Source: Clostridium sp. SM-530-WT-3G
GTDB taxonomy: Bacteria > Bacillota > Clostridia > Clostridiales > Clostridiaceae
NCBI RefSeq assembly: GCF_012843905.1
Contig: NZ_JABAGC010000007.1
Span: 41,594 to 105,593 of the forward strand
Length of the DNA stretch: 64,000 nt
Reading direction: 5' to 3'
Position numbers and translations under genes: made by a program. The notes below the pieces were generated by a model, which was given only the letters and a program-made list of their open reading frames with translations, ran no database searches and was not told the DNA's origin. Every line of letters starts with the position of its first letter. The first letter of the stretch is position 1. This document shows, one piece after another, positions 9,821 through 19,654 of this stretch.

Positions 9821-10408
9821 ATGGAAGAATTAGTTTTAAATAAAAGATTGAATAATGTTACTCATGGAGCAAAGAAAGTTAGAAAAAAAGGTAAGATTCC
9901 TGGAATATTATATGGAAAAAAACTTGGAAATCTAATGTTTGAAATTGGAGAAATGGATCTTATAAAAGAAGTTGAATCAACTGGTCAACATGGTGTTGTA
10001 AGTTTTGATATAGATGGATATAGTGGCACAGCTTTAATTAAGGAAATTCAAAAAGATCCTATAACCCATAAACCAATGCATGTGGATTTAGAAGAAATAT
10101 ATAATGGCAAGGAAGTTGTAACAGAAATCCCTATTAAGTATCATGGAAAAGAATTTTTAGAAAAGAAAGGTGTAATACTTCAAACACAGAAAGATTATGT
10201 AAAAGTTTCTGGTAAGCCAGAATATCTTCCAAAGTTTATAGATTTAGATGTATCAGGAGCAGCAACAGGAAGTGTTTATACTTTAGCAGATTTAGAGATT
10301 GCCAGTGAAATATCAATTGTTGATGAACTACAATCTGTTTGTGCTTCAGTTGTTAATGAGCAGTTTATAACTAGTGGTGAAGAAGATGATGATGGTAATA
10401 TTGAATAA
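9821..10408 (+). CDS. rplY: 50S ribosomal protein L25/general stress protein Ctc
   Basis: The 195-residue protein has the L25 N-terminal domain, which binds 5S rRNA (RKKGKIPGILYGKK), and the C-terminal beta domain of the longer Ctc/TL5 form (VVTEIPIKYHGKE, GVILQTQKDYVKVSG). The acidic tail EEDDDGN is common in this form. In Bacillus, ctc is stress-induced; nothing in this sequence shows that control. ATG follows AAGGAG with a ten-base spacer. A perfect hairpin follows the gene. Confidence 0.9.
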   Translation: MEELVLNKRLNNVTHGAKKVRKKGKIPGILYGKKLGNLMFEIGEMDLIKEVESTGQHGVVSFDIDGYSGTALIKEIQKDPITHKPMHVDLEEIYNGKEVVTEIPIKYHGKEFLEKKGVILQTQKDYVKVSGKPEYLPKFIDLDVSGAATGSVYTLADLEIASEISIVDELQSVCASVVNEQFITSGEEDDDGNIE

Positions 10409-10460
10409 AAAAATTTATTTTTATTAAAATTTCTGTTATTTAACTAATGCAATTTTTAAA

Positions 10461-10507
10461 TTTATTAGATATACTTATAAATGAAAGTATATCTAATAAA
10501 TGTTTTC
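10461..10507 (+). terminator. Hairpin terminator after rplY
   Basis: A perfect 16-bp stem, 10461-10476 with 10485-10500, with an 8-base loop, followed by TGTTTTCTC. The stem is AT-rich and the T-tract is short, so it is a probable rather than certain terminator. Confidence 0.6.
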
Positions 10508-10634
10508 TCATGATAATATAAGGTTTACATATTTAAAATTTGAAAAAAATACAAATACAGCCAAAAAGGTATTTTTAAAAGTAGGTAAATATTGTATAAT
10601 AATAAATGAGAAAAAATCGGGAGGGAAACTTATA

Positions 10635-12362
10635 ATGAATTACAAAGAAAAATATAATGCATGGTTAAACTCAGATATAATAAACGAAGAAACTAAAAAT
10701 GAATTAAGAAATATATCTGATGAAAAGGAAATAGAAGATAGATTTTATCAGGATTTAGATTTTGGTACTGGTGGATTAAGAGGTGTAATCGGTGCTGGAA
10801 GCAATAGAATGAATATCTATACAGTAGCTAAAGCAACTCAAGGTTTTGCTAATTATTTAAATAAAAGCTTTACTAATCCTTCTGTAGCAATTGCTTATGA
10901 TTCTAGAAATATGTCAAAAGAATTTGCTAAAGCTGCAGCTCTTACATTATGTGCAAATGACATAAAAGTATATTTATATGAAAGTTTAAGACCTACACCT
11001 GTATTATCATTTACAGTAAGAGAATTAAAATGTGATGGTGGTATAGTAATAACAGCTTCACACAATCCTAAGATTTATAATGGATATAAAGTTTATGATG
11101 AATTCGGTGGACAAGTAACAGATGCTAAAGCTAACACTATTATTGATTGTGTAAACAATGTCACTGATTTCTCTATGATTAAGAATATGGATGAAAATAC
11201 AGCTTTAGAAAAAGGCTTATTACAATATATAGGGGAAGATGTAGATAAAATTTACTATGAAAAAGTTAAAGGATTATCTATAAGAACAGATTTAGTTAAG
11301 GAAAAAGCTGATACATTAAAGGTTATATACACACCAATCCATGGAAGTGGAAATGTTCCAGTAAGAAGTGTGTTAAGCCAATTAGGTTATTCAAATGTTA
11401 AAGTAGTAAAAGAGCAAGAATTACCAGATGGAAATTTCCCAACAGCATCATATCCAAATCCAGAAAATCCAGATGTATTTAAATTAGCATTAAAGATGGC
11501 TGAAACTGAAGCACCTGATATTATATTTGGAACAGACCCAGATTGTGATAGAATCGGTGTAGTAGTTAAGGACAGTAATGGAGAATACAAAGTATTAACA
11601 GGAAACCAAACAGGTTTACTTTTAACACATTATGTATTAAGTTCATTAAAGGAAACAGGAAAGCTTCCTAAGAACGGTGTTGTAATTAAGACTATCGTTA
11701 CTACAGAAGGTGCAAGAGCTATTGCCGAAGATTTTGATATTCAACTTATGGAAGTGTTAACTGGATTCAAATACATTGGAGAAAAAATAAGAGAATTCCA
11801 AGAAGCTGGAGATAAGACTTATTTATTTGGATTTGAAGAAAGTTATGGATATCTTGCAGGTGACTTTGTAAGAGATAAAGATGCAGTTATAGCTTCAATG
11901 CTTGTTTGTGAAATGGCTTTATATTACAAAGAAAAAGGAATGAGTCTTTACGATGCATTAATAGATATCTATGAAAAATATGGATATTATAAAGAAAGTT
12001 TAGTATCAATAGAGCTAAAGGGTAAAGAAGGACAAGAAAAAATAGCTGCATGCTTAGAAGCTTTAAGAAAAGATCCAATTACAGAAGTTAATGGTATAAA
12101 AGTTGCTAAGAGAATGGATTATAAGAAGAGTGAAGAAGAAGACGTTGCTAATAATGTTAAATCTACTATTGACTTACCTAAGTCAAATGTATTAAAGTAC
12201 ATTTTAGATGATAGTTCATATTTTGTAGTAAGACCTTCAGGAACTGAACCAAAAATGAAAATTTATTTAGCTGTAAAGAGCGATAGTCTAGAAAATGCAG
12301 ACAAAGATCTTGCACAGTTTAAAGAAAAGGTAATGGAAATAATAAATAGTAAATTAAACTAG
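10635..12362 (+). CDS. Phosphohexomutase (phosphoglucomutase/phosphomannomutase)
   Basis: The alpha-D-phosphohexomutase interconverts hexose-1- and 6-phosphates, probably glucose-1-P and glucose-6-P for polysaccharide precursors. Motifs are in order: GTGGLRG near the N-terminus, the catalytic phosphoserine loop TASHNPKIYNGYK, the metal-binding GTDPDCDRIG, the sugar-binding GFEESYG, and the phosphate-binding RPSGTEPKMKIY. The 575-residue length fits the PgcA-type subfamily. The frame is open back to 10500, but GGGAGGG just before ATG 10635 decides the start. A TATAAT at 10595-10600 could be its -10. It lies just upstream of the surface polysaccharide cluster, which may use its product. Confidence 0.92.
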   Translation: MNYKEKYNAWLNSDIINEETKNELRNISDEKEIEDRFYQDLDFGTGGLRGVIGAGSNRMNIYTVAKATQGFANYLNKSFTNPSVAIAYDSRNMSKEFAKAAALTLCANDIKVYLYESLRPTPVLSFTVRELKCDGGIVITASHNPKIYNGYKVYDEFGGQVTDAKANTIIDCVNNVTDFSMIKNMDENTALEKGLLQYIGEDVDKIYYEKVKGLSIRTDLVKEKADTLKVIYTPIHGSGNVPVRSVLSQLGYSNVKVVKEQELPDGNFPTASYPNPENPDVFKLALKMAETEAPDIIFGTDPDCDRIGVVVKDSNGEYKVLTGNQTGLLLTHYVLSSLKETGKLPKNGVVIKTIVTTEGARAIAEDFDIQLMEVLTGFKYIGEKIREFQEAGDKTYLFGFEESYGYLAGDFVRDKDAVIASMLVCEMALYYKEKGMSLYDALIDIYEKYGYYKESLVSIELKGKEGQEKIAACLEALRKDPITEVNGIKVAKRMDYKKSEEEDVANNVKSTIDLPKSNVLKYILDDSSYFVVRPSGTEPKMKIYLAVKSDSLENADKDLAQFKEKVMEIINSKLN

Positions 12363-12380
12363 TTTAATAATGTTATTATA

Positions 12381-12416
12381 ATTGCTATCATCATATATGA
12401 TGATAGCAATTTCTTT
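12381..12416 (+). terminator. Rho-independent terminator after the phosphohexomutase gene
   Basis: A perfect 30-base palindrome (12381-12410, core TATCATCATATATGATGATA) followed by TTCTTT. Confidence 0.75.
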
Positions 12417-12495
12417 AATAAAAATATTTGTTAAAATTGAGCATTTAGATTGAGTCTCTAAATGTTGATATTGACAATAATGAAGAGGTGCACGC

Positions 12496-13596
12496 ATGAG
12501 TAATTATAAAACAATGTACAAAGATAAACTAAGCAAAATGTTATTTTTAGAAATTAATAAAGAGGGATTTAAAAAGAGTATCAATATTCCTGATTATGTA
12601 AGCTTTAAAAATGATGATTTGTATATTCCAATAAGTGCAGAATATGTTGCTTCTAATGCAAATGATGAAATAAAAATAAATAATCTTCCTATATATTATT
12701 TTGTAGAAGGAATGTTTATTGCATTTGGATGTGATCCAAATTTAAGATTTTTAGAAGATTATGGTACAATATTAACATATATTGCGGATAGTGAAGAATG
12801 TGCAAAGAGCATTATTGCAGATAGAATAAAAAATGACAGATTAGAAGATGCATATATCTTGTTAAAAGGTCTTTATAGATACAGTGAAGAAGAAGAGTAT
12901 TTAACTAAACTTTTAAGTATAGGAGAAGTTATAAGAGAAAAAGATTCCGGATTTACTGATATACTATTAGAAGATATTGAATTATGTAAAAATAAATTCT
13001 TTAAATCTCCAGAACCTTATTTATATAAGGCTTTAATACTTAAAGATGATGGTGATTATAAGGGTGCAGAAGTAGAAATTAATGAATATATTAACAAAGG
13101 CGGAAAAGTAATGCCTGAAATAGAAGCTATAGTTAGTGATATAAAAAATATCAGTACATATGAGAAGGCTGTTGAACTTGTAAAAGATAACCCAGAAAAA
13201 GCTATAGAGCTTCTTATTCCATTAAGTGAAGAATTTGATCAAAATCCACTTATTGATTATTATTTAGGGGTATGCTATAGAAAATTAGGTTATTTTAATA
13301 AAGCTATTCATTTCTTAAATAGAAGTGTATCTAAAGAATCAGGTATACTTGAAGTAATAAATGAATTAGGTATGAACTATGCAAGTTTAGGAGAATTTGA
13401 AGAAGCTTTAAAATATTTTAAAAAGGCCTTTGAAGCATCTAAAGAAGTTGATATATGCACTAATATAGTTATGTGTTATATTAACTTAGGAGATAAGGAA
13501 CAAGCTAAATTAAATCTAGATATAGCTAAAAAATTAGCTCCAGATGATGAAATAGTAATAGAAATTGACCAAATGCTTAATAGACGTGTGAAATAA
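12496..13596 (+). CDS. Tetratricopeptide repeat protein
   Basis: The 366-residue soluble protein has TPR-like helical repeats mainly in its C-terminal half (about residues 170-360). The clearest units are NPLIDYYLGVCYRKLGYFNK, then INELGMNYASLGEFEEALKY. No signal peptide or membrane segment is evident. The first 150 residues match nothing I recognise. It starts the polysaccharide cluster, 35 bases before the TagA-like gene, so a scaffold or regulatory role in surface glycan assembly is possible but inferred only from position. GAGGTG precedes the ATG. Confidence 0.75.
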   Translation: MSNYKTMYKDKLSKMLFLEINKEGFKKSINIPDYVSFKNDDLYIPISAEYVASNANDEIKINNLPIYYFVEGMFIAFGCDPNLRFLEDYGTILTYIADSEECAKSIIADRIKNDRLEDAYILLKGLYRYSEEEEYLTKLLSIGEVIREKDSGFTDILLEDIELCKNKFFKSPEPYLYKALILKDDGDYKGAEVEINEYINKGGKVMPEIEAIVSDIKNISTYEKAVELVKDNPEKAIELLIPLSEEFDQNPLIDYYLGVCYRKLGYFNKAIHFLNRSVSKESGILEVINELGMNYASLGEFEEALKYFKKAFEASKEVDICTNIVMCYINLGDKEQAKLNLDIAKKLAPDDEIVIEIDQMLNRRVK

Positions 13597-13631
13597 TACT
13601 GACATAAAATTTATTCATATAGGAGAATGAT

Positions 13632-14339
13632 ATGTTTACAAATGTATTAGGGTTTGAAGTTTTTAATAAAGATATGAAAACTTTTATGGAATATATAGAT
13701 AAGTATGAAAAAGTAAATATAGTATCAGGTAATCCAGAGGTTTTATTCAATGGACTTAATGATAATAGATTAAAAAAAAATTTCACCAGTAAAAATTCCA
13801 TAATAATACCTGATGGTGTAGGTACTGTGCTTGCATCTAAAATAGTTAAAAATCCAGTTACAGAAAAAATAGCAGGAATAGAAGTTGTAAAGCAAGTATT
13901 AAAGAAAGCAAATGAAGAAAAAAAATCCATATATCTTGTTGGAGCAGAGCAGGAAATTGTTGAGGAATGTGTAAGAAAAATAAAAGAAGAATTTCCTAAT
14001 CTTATAATAGCAGGATATCATAATGGATTTTTTGATATGAATAATTGTGATGATTTGGTAAATGATATTATAGAAAAAAGCCCATATGCAGTATTTGCTG
14101 CAATGGGTTCTCCACGTCAAGAAATATTTATAGATAAAATTATGCCATATGTTAATGCAAAGATTTTTATGGGCGTTGGTGGAGTATTTGATATCTTTGC
14201 AGGAAAGTTAAAAAGAGCTCCTAAATGGATGATTAATATGGGCTTAGAATGGTTGTATAGAGTTGCTAAAGAGCCAGTAAGAATAAAAAGGCTTACTTCT
14301 ATACCAAAATTTTTAGCACTGGTTGTAAAAAATAATTAA
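13632..14339 (+). CDS. tagA: WecG/TagA/CpsF family glycosyltransferase
   Basis: The 235-residue protein is the size of TagA-type N-acetylmannosaminyltransferases, which add the second sugar to undecaprenyl-PP-GlcNAc in wall teichoic acid or related glycan synthesis. Recognisable segments are IIPDGVGTVLASK (Asp-Gly motif), VGAEQEIVEECV, the AAMGSPRQEIFID motif and MGVGGVFDIFAGKLKRAPKW. The acceptor and donor are inferred from the family and could differ here. AGGAGAATG precedes the ATG. It is followed within 34 bases by the MurJ-type flippase gene. Confidence 0.88.
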   Translation: MFTNVLGFEVFNKDMKTFMEYIDKYEKVNIVSGNPEVLFNGLNDNRLKKNFTSKNSIIIPDGVGTVLASKIVKNPVTEKIAGIEVVKQVLKKANEEKKSIYLVGAEQEIVEECVRKIKEEFPNLIIAGYHNGFFDMNNCDDLVNDIIEKSPYAVFAAMGSPRQEIFIDKIMPYVNAKIFMGVGGVFDIFAGKLKRAPKWMINMGLEWLYRVAKEPVRIKRLTSIPKFLALVVKNN

Positions 14340-14372
14340 ATTTAATTAACTTAAGAAATAGATAGGTGAAGT

Positions 14373-15911
14373 ATGAAGAAACAAAGCAGTTTATTGAAGT
14401 CCACAGTTATAATAATGGTAGTATCGCTCATAAGTAAGCTTTTAGGATTTGTCCGTGATATGCTTATTGCTAATAATTTTGGAGCAGGGATGTATACAGA
14501 CGCATATAATATTGCAGTTACTATTCCAGAAACTATTTTTACATTAATTGGACTTGCAATATCAACTGCTTTTCTTCCTATGTTAAGTAGAGTACAGGCA
14601 AATAAAGGTCGAAAAGAAATGTATAACTTTGCAAATAATGTTATTAATATTCTTTTTATCATATCTTTGATTTTTTTTGCAGTTTCGAGTATTTATTCGA
14701 GAGAAATAGTAAGTATAGTAGCCAATGGACTTTCAGGTGAAGCATTTGATATAGCAGTAAGGCTTACAAGAATTACATTGATTAACTTATTGTTTCTATC
14801 TATTAATGCATGTTTTACATCAATACTTCAGGTAGATGAAGACTTTATTATACCATCTATTTTGGGATTATTTTTTAATCTTCCAATGATTGTATATCTT
14901 TTATTATTCAGAAATTATGATATAGTAGGATTAACAATAGCTAATGTAATTGGAAATTTGTTTAGGGTTATAGTTCAGATTCCATGTTTAATAAATAATG
15001 GTTATAAATATAAATTATTTATTTTCTTAAGAGATGAGAGATTAAAAGAAATAGGAATATTAATACTTCCAGTTATTGTTGGAGCAGGTGCAAATTCATT
15101 AAATATGATTGTAGATAAAAACATAGCATCATCACTGTCACAAGGATCAATTTCAGCTCTTGATTATGGACAAAAGCTTATATTATTTATAAATACTATA
15201 ATAACAACATCTATTTTAAATGTTGCCTATCCAGTTATGGCTAATATGAGAAGTAGTGGAAATGATGATGGTTTTATACATACACTTAAAAAGACAATTT
15301 CTTATCTAGCACTTCTCCTTATACCAGTTACAGTTGGAGCAATTATTTTAGGCAAGGATATAGTAAAAATTGTTTATGGAAGAGGACAGTTTAATGAATA
15401 TGCTATACAGATGACTACACTTGCCTTTGTAGGATATGGAGCAGGTATATTCTTCACAGGAATTAGGGATGTATTAAATTCAACATTATTTTCTATGGGT
15501 AAAACTAAGACTACAGCTATTAACGGAATTATAGGAGTAATTATAAATATTATACTTAGTATAACATTATCTAAATATCTAGGTATATTAGGAATTGCAA
15601 TATCATCATCTATTGCAATGGCTGTTACTTCATTACTTTTACTCAGAAGTATAAGAAAACTTGAAAGAAATTTTACAATTAAGGATATAATTAAAAGTAT
15701 AATAATGATTCTAATCAGCTCAATAATAATGGGATCTGGAATTATATTATTGATGCTTTTAATAAATTGTACATTACCAAGTATTATTACTTTAGTAATA
15801 GGAACTGGTACTGGATGTATTATATATTTTGTTTTATGTAGGCTTTTAAAAATACAAGAAATAGTAGAATTTGAACAAATATTAATAAAGAAAATATTTA
15901 AAAAAGCGTAG
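14373..15911 (+). CDS. murJ: MurJ/MviN-type lipid flippase
   Basis: A 512-residue polytopic membrane protein of the MATE/MOP superfamily with about 14 hydrophobic segments. The N-terminus SKLLGFVRDMLIANNFGAG is the MurJ hallmark, and GAGIFFTGIRDVLNSTLFSMGKTKT is the second-half repeat. MurJ flips lipid II across the membrane. Located between glycosyltransferase genes, this copy may instead or also flip an undecaprenyl-linked polysaccharide. Spacing to its neighbours is short, consistent with one operon. Confidence 0.88.
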   Translation: MKKQSSLLKSTVIIMVVSLISKLLGFVRDMLIANNFGAGMYTDAYNIAVTIPETIFTLIGLAISTAFLPMLSRVQANKGRKEMYNFANNVINILFIISLIFFAVSSIYSREIVSIVANGLSGEAFDIAVRLTRITLINLLFLSINACFTSILQVDEDFIIPSILGLFFNLPMIVYLLLFRNYDIVGLTIANVIGNLFRVIVQIPCLINNGYKYKLFIFLRDERLKEIGILILPVIVGAGANSLNMIVDKNIASSLSQGSISALDYGQKLILFINTIITTSILNVAYPVMANMRSSGNDDGFIHTLKKTISYLALLLIPVTVGAIILGKDIVKIVYGRGQFNEYAIQMTTLAFVGYGAGIFFTGIRDVLNSTLFSMGKTKTTAINGIIGVIINIILSITLSKYLGILGIAISSSIAMAVTSLLLLRSIRKLERNFTIKDIIKSIIMILISSIIMGSGIILLMLLINCTLPSIITLVIGTGTGCIIYFVLCRLLKIQEIVEFEQILIKKIFKKA

Positions 15912-15957
15912 CCCATGTAATTATATTAGAAAAGTAAAAGCACAGATAGGAGGATAT

Positions 15958-17250
15958 ATGAAGATATTATTTATTGCTTGCTATTCCCCGTTAATTAATA
16001 ATTCTGCTGCAATTGAAACTTTGCAGTATTTAAATAAATTAAGCGAAATTGAAGGGAATGAAATACATCTATTAACAGTTGATTTTCCCAAAGATTCTGT
16101 TTATTATGATGAGACACTTCTTGAAATGATGGATAAAGATATAAAACTTCACTTAATTGACGGTGGTAAGATTTTCAATAGATTAATACCTAGAAAAAAA
16201 ATTAGAGATAATAACGGTTCATCTGAAAATCAAAGCTCAGGACTTAAAAAAATACTTAGAAAAGTAAAAAATGCATTGGTTATTCCTGATATGTATTATG
16301 TCTGGTCTAAAAAAGCTGGAGAGTATGGCAGAGAATTAATGAAAAAGGAAAAGTTTGATGTAATATTTTCAATGCATGAACCTCCTTCATCTCACTTATG
16401 TGCATATGAAGTCAAGAAAGCTTTTAGAGATACTCCTTGGATTACATATTGGAGTGACCCATGGCTCAAGGATTCTACTAGACAAAAGTCATTTTTTATA
16501 AAAAAGATTATTGAAAAGAGAATGGAAAAGAAGATTATAGATACAGCAGACAAATTTATTTTTGTTACAGAGGCTAATAGACAGGAATACTTTAAAGATT
16601 ATAAAAAGCTTAGAACTGGAGAAAAAGAGTCATTTATATTGAATAGAGGATTTGATTCTAAATTATATTATAGATTATCATTTGATAATATTCCCGAATA
16701 TATAAAAAGTGATAAAATAAATATAATTTATACAGGAGAAATATTTTCAAAGCTTAGAGATATAAGACCTTTCATACAGGCTGTTGAAGAGATAAAAAGA
16801 GAAGACAAAAAGAGTTATGAACTTTTAAATATACTATTCTTTGGAAATATTGATGACATTGAAAGTAAAAAAAGAATGGAAAAATTAGATTCGGTTCGTG
16901 TGTCAGGAAGAATTCCATTCAATGAAGCTTTAAAGTATATGCTTAATGGAGATGTTCTTCTTTTATTTGGTAATAAGAACTCTAAACAGATACCAGCAAA
17001 AATATATGATTATTTTGGAGCTAAAGGAAGGATATTTGTCATTTATGGAGATAAGAATGACCCAATAAAATCAATTGTTGAAAATAATGACAAATGTATA
17101 AATACAGAAAATACATGCTACCAAATCAAACAGAATATTTATAAGATTATAAATATGTATGAAGATAAAACTTTAGAGAGTGATCCGGATTTTTATTATG
17201 AGTGGAATTCAATTGTAGATAGGTTGAATAAAATTTTAGGTGGGAAGTGA
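15958..17250 (+). CDS. Glycosyltransferase (GT4-like)
   Basis: The 430-residue cytosolic protein has two Rossmann-like halves. The N-terminal half has FDVIFSMHEPPSSHLCAYE and ITYWSDPWLKDS; the C-terminal half has INIIYTGEIF, VSGRIPFNEALKYM and NKNSKQIPAKIYDYFGA, typical of GT-B glycosyltransferases. Donor and acceptor are unknown. AGGAGG precedes the ATG. The next gene begins at its stop codon, indicating coupled translation in the polysaccharide operon. Confidence 0.8.
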   Translation: MKILFIACYSPLINNSAAIETLQYLNKLSEIEGNEIHLLTVDFPKDSVYYDETLLEMMDKDIKLHLIDGGKIFNRLIPRKKIRDNNGSSENQSSGLKKILRKVKNALVIPDMYYVWSKKAGEYGRELMKKEKFDVIFSMHEPPSSHLCAYEVKKAFRDTPWITYWSDPWLKDSTRQKSFFIKKIIEKRMEKKIIDTADKFIFVTEANRQEYFKDYKKLRTGEKESFILNRGFDSKLYYRLSFDNIPEYIKSDKINIIYTGEIFSKLRDIRPFIQAVEEIKREDKKSYELLNILFFGNIDDIESKKRMEKLDSVRVSGRIPFNEALKYMLNGDVLLLFGNKNSKQIPAKIYDYFGAKGRIFVIYGDKNDPIKSIVENNDKCINTENTCYQIKQNIYKIINMYEDKTLESDPDFYYEWNSIVDRLNKILGGK

Positions 17251-17254
17251 TGTT

Positions 17255-18415
17255 GTGCATATAATGGTTATTCCTTCATGGTATGCGAATCCTAGAAACA
17301 AGGTGCATGGAAGTTTTTTTAAGGAGCAGTTTAAGGCATTAAGTGCAAGTGGTGAAAAAGTTACTGTTGCATATAATGAAATCTGGCCCTTAACAATGCT
17401 AGGAAAGATTAAAGAAAAGAGAGGAATTTCATTTGAAATTGATGAAGGCCTCAGAACTTACAGATATAAAGATTTTAATTACTTTCCTAAAAATCCTATG
17501 ATGTTTAGAAGTTTTAATAAAAGAATGGATAAACTTTATAAAGAAATAGTAAAAAATGAAGGGAAAGTAGATATAATCCACGCTCACTCTGCATTTTGGG
17601 GTGCAATTGCAGCTGATTATATAAGTAAGAAATATAATATACCACTTGTTATTACAGAACATTCTTCATTAAAATATGCAGCATATTCAAAGAAAAGTTA
17701 TGAAAAGTATATTTTTAAATCTTATACTGATGCAGATGAACTTATTGCTGTTGGAAATGGATTGAAAAATGAACTTAAACAATATGTGAATAGGGATATA
17801 ACTGTAATTCCTAACACTATTGATCTTAATATATTTACAAATGAAAGAAATAATAATAAATTTACTAAAGATGAGTGCTTTAAGTATTTTTCATGCAGTT
17901 TTTTAGTAGAAGGAAAAGGCATGGAGGTATTAATTAAAGCATTTTCAAAGGAATTTAAGGATAAGCCTGGAGTTCTGAGAATAGGAGGAGATGGTCCTAT
18001 AAGAAGTGAGCTACGAAAGCTTATTGAAGAAAACGGTATGGAAGATAAAATAATACTTCTTGGAGCATTGTCTCGAGAAGAGGTTGCAGAGGAAATGAGA
18101 AAATGTCATGCATTTGTATTAGCATCTGAACATGAAACTTTTGGAGTTGTATATATAGAAGCTCTTGCATGTGGAAAACCTGTTATTGGAACATATAATG
18201 GAGGAGCAGAAGATATAATAAAAGATTACAATGGAATAATTGTAGAAAAGAATAATGTTGATGCATTAGGGCATGCTTTGTTGCAAATGGAGCGTGAATA
18301 TAATATGTATGATAAAAATGAAATAAGAGAAAAAACAATTCTTAGCTATTCAGAAAAAGTAATAGTTGAAAAGCTAAAAGGAGTGTATAAAAAGATTTAT
18401 GAAAGAGCAACTTAA
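17255..18415 (+). CDS. Glycosyltransferase family 4
   Basis: A GT4 retaining glycosyltransferase of about 386 residues. The N-terminal part has HIMVIPSWYANPRNKVHGSFF and IIHAHSAFWGA. The nucleotide-sugar site has the usual EX7E-type motif in ASEHETFGVVYIEALACGKP, followed by NGGAEDII. The start is ambiguous: GTG at 17255 fits the AGGTGGGAAG site at 17238-17247, GTG at 17240 overlaps that site, and ATG at 17263-17265 is also possible. It overlaps the next gene by 17 bases. The specific sugar is unknown. Confidence 0.85.
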   Translation: MHIMVIPSWYANPRNKVHGSFFKEQFKALSASGEKVTVAYNEIWPLTMLGKIKEKRGISFEIDEGLRTYRYKDFNYFPKNPMMFRSFNKRMDKLYKEIVKNEGKVDIIHAHSAFWGAIAADYISKKYNIPLVITEHSSLKYAAYSKKSYEKYIFKSYTDADELIAVGNGLKNELKQYVNRDITVIPNTIDLNIFTNERNNNKFTKDECFKYFSCSFLVEGKGMEVLIKAFSKEFKDKPGVLRIGGDGPIRSELRKLIEENGMEDKIILLGALSREEVAEEMRKCHAFVLASEHETFGVVYIEALACGKPVIGTYNGGAEDIIKDYNGIIVEKNNVDALGHALLQMEREYNMYDKNEIREKTILSYSEKVIVEKLKGVYKKIYERAT

Positions 18416-19622
18416 GAAAGTTTATAACATACTAGATAATAAATTTTATTTTAGACTATTGTATTTATTTGTGAGTTTAACATTTGTAACTATATTAAAA
18501 TGTATTCCAAAAATTAATATATTAAAAGATATAGCATTTGCATGGGGATTTTTATTATTAATTTTCATGATTTTTAATGATTATAAAAGAAGAAAGATTT
18601 ATAAATTTGATATACCTTTAGATCTTTTTATTGTAATAACATTTATATTCAATATATTTGTTTATAAAAGCTCATATAATATTAAAATATGGGCAGTAAA
18701 TTTAATTTTATTTGTAATAGTTTTTTCAGTAGATGTATTCAATAATAAGAAAAATCTTATTAAAGAAATGAATATAATAACATATTTTTATGTTGGAATT
18801 ATGTTTATATTATCTTTTATTTCCTTGGAGATGAAGGTGTTTGATAAAAGTATCACTATTGGAGAATATTTTTTTTCAGGAGCTAATGGTGGATTGTTTG
18901 AAAATGAAAATGCAATATCTATAGCTGCTGCTTTAGCTATAGTAATGTGTATTTATTTAAATTATATAAGTAAAAACTTTAGATTAAAAATATTTTGGTT
19001 TATAAATATAATACTTCAGGTATTAACAATGATTTCTTTTAAAGGAAGAAGTGCATATTTAATAGTTATAGCAGTAATATATACTTTTGTTTTTATTTAT
19101 AATAAAAATAAATATATAAGAGGTCTTTTGATTATTCTACCTATTTTATTAGGAATAGGGGGAAGTTTTTATGAAGGAAACCACATTAGAGATTTTACAA
19201 GTGGAAGAACTAGTTTATGGGATTCTGCAAAAATAGTAATAGAGCATAATCCTATTGCTGGTGTTGGAAATGTCAATATGGTAGAAAAAGTGATTAATGC
19301 AAGACCAACTAGTGATTTACCAGGATTACAGACTGGTGGATTACATAATATATATATTCAAATAGCTACTGTAAACGGACTTGTTTCATTGATATTATTC
19401 TTACTATTTATATTACTTGCATCAATTTTTATAGTAAAAAAGATTGATGGGCTAAGAAAAAAAGAAAAAATGCATATGACAATAATAGCATCTATACTAG
19501 TTGGTATTCTTGTAGTAAATCTATTTGAAAGTGCATTGATTTATGGAACTAGTTTTATATCAATAATTTTCTGGGTATATTTGGGATATATAATTTCTAT
19601 AGTGGGTAATAAAAACTTATAG
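18399..19622 (+). CDS. O-antigen ligase/polymerase (Wzy-like) membrane protein
   Basis: A 407-residue membrane protein with about ten hydrophobic segments. A large loop region (about residues 255-310) carries FTSGRTSLWDSAKIVIEHNPIAGVG, the usual signature of the O-antigen ligase/Wzy superfamily, followed by LHNIYIQIATVNGL. It probably polymerises or ligates the glycan built by the preceding enzymes. The ATG lies inside the end of the preceding gene, and its AAAGGAG (18377-18383) is about 15 bases away, longer than usual. Confidence 0.8.
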   Translation: MKEQLKKVYNILDNKFYFRLLYLFVSLTFVTILKCIPKINILKDIAFAWGFLLLIFMIFNDYKRRKIYKFDIPLDLFIVITFIFNIFVYKSSYNIKIWAVNLILFVIVFSVDVFNNKKNLIKEMNIITYFYVGIMFILSFISLEMKVFDKSITIGEYFFSGANGGLFENENAISIAAALAIVMCIYLNYISKNFRLKIFWFINIILQVLTMISFKGRSAYLIVIAVIYTFVFIYNKNKYIRGLLIILPILLGIGGSFYEGNHIRDFTSGRTSLWDSAKIVIEHNPIAGVGNVNMVEKVINARPTSDLPGLQTGGLHNIYIQIATVNGLVSLILFLLFILLASIFIVKKIDGLRKKEKMHMTIIASILVGILVVNLFESALIYGTSFISIIFWVYLGYIISIVGNKNL

Positions 19623-19654
19623 TATTTAAATAATTAAGATAGAGGGAGAGAAAG

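Noticed and set aside
15374..15916. 180-codon minus-strand frame overlapping the murJ 3' half
   Set aside because: It is antisense to a clear membrane protein gene, has no ribosome binding site, and its hydrophobic translation mirrors the sense strand.
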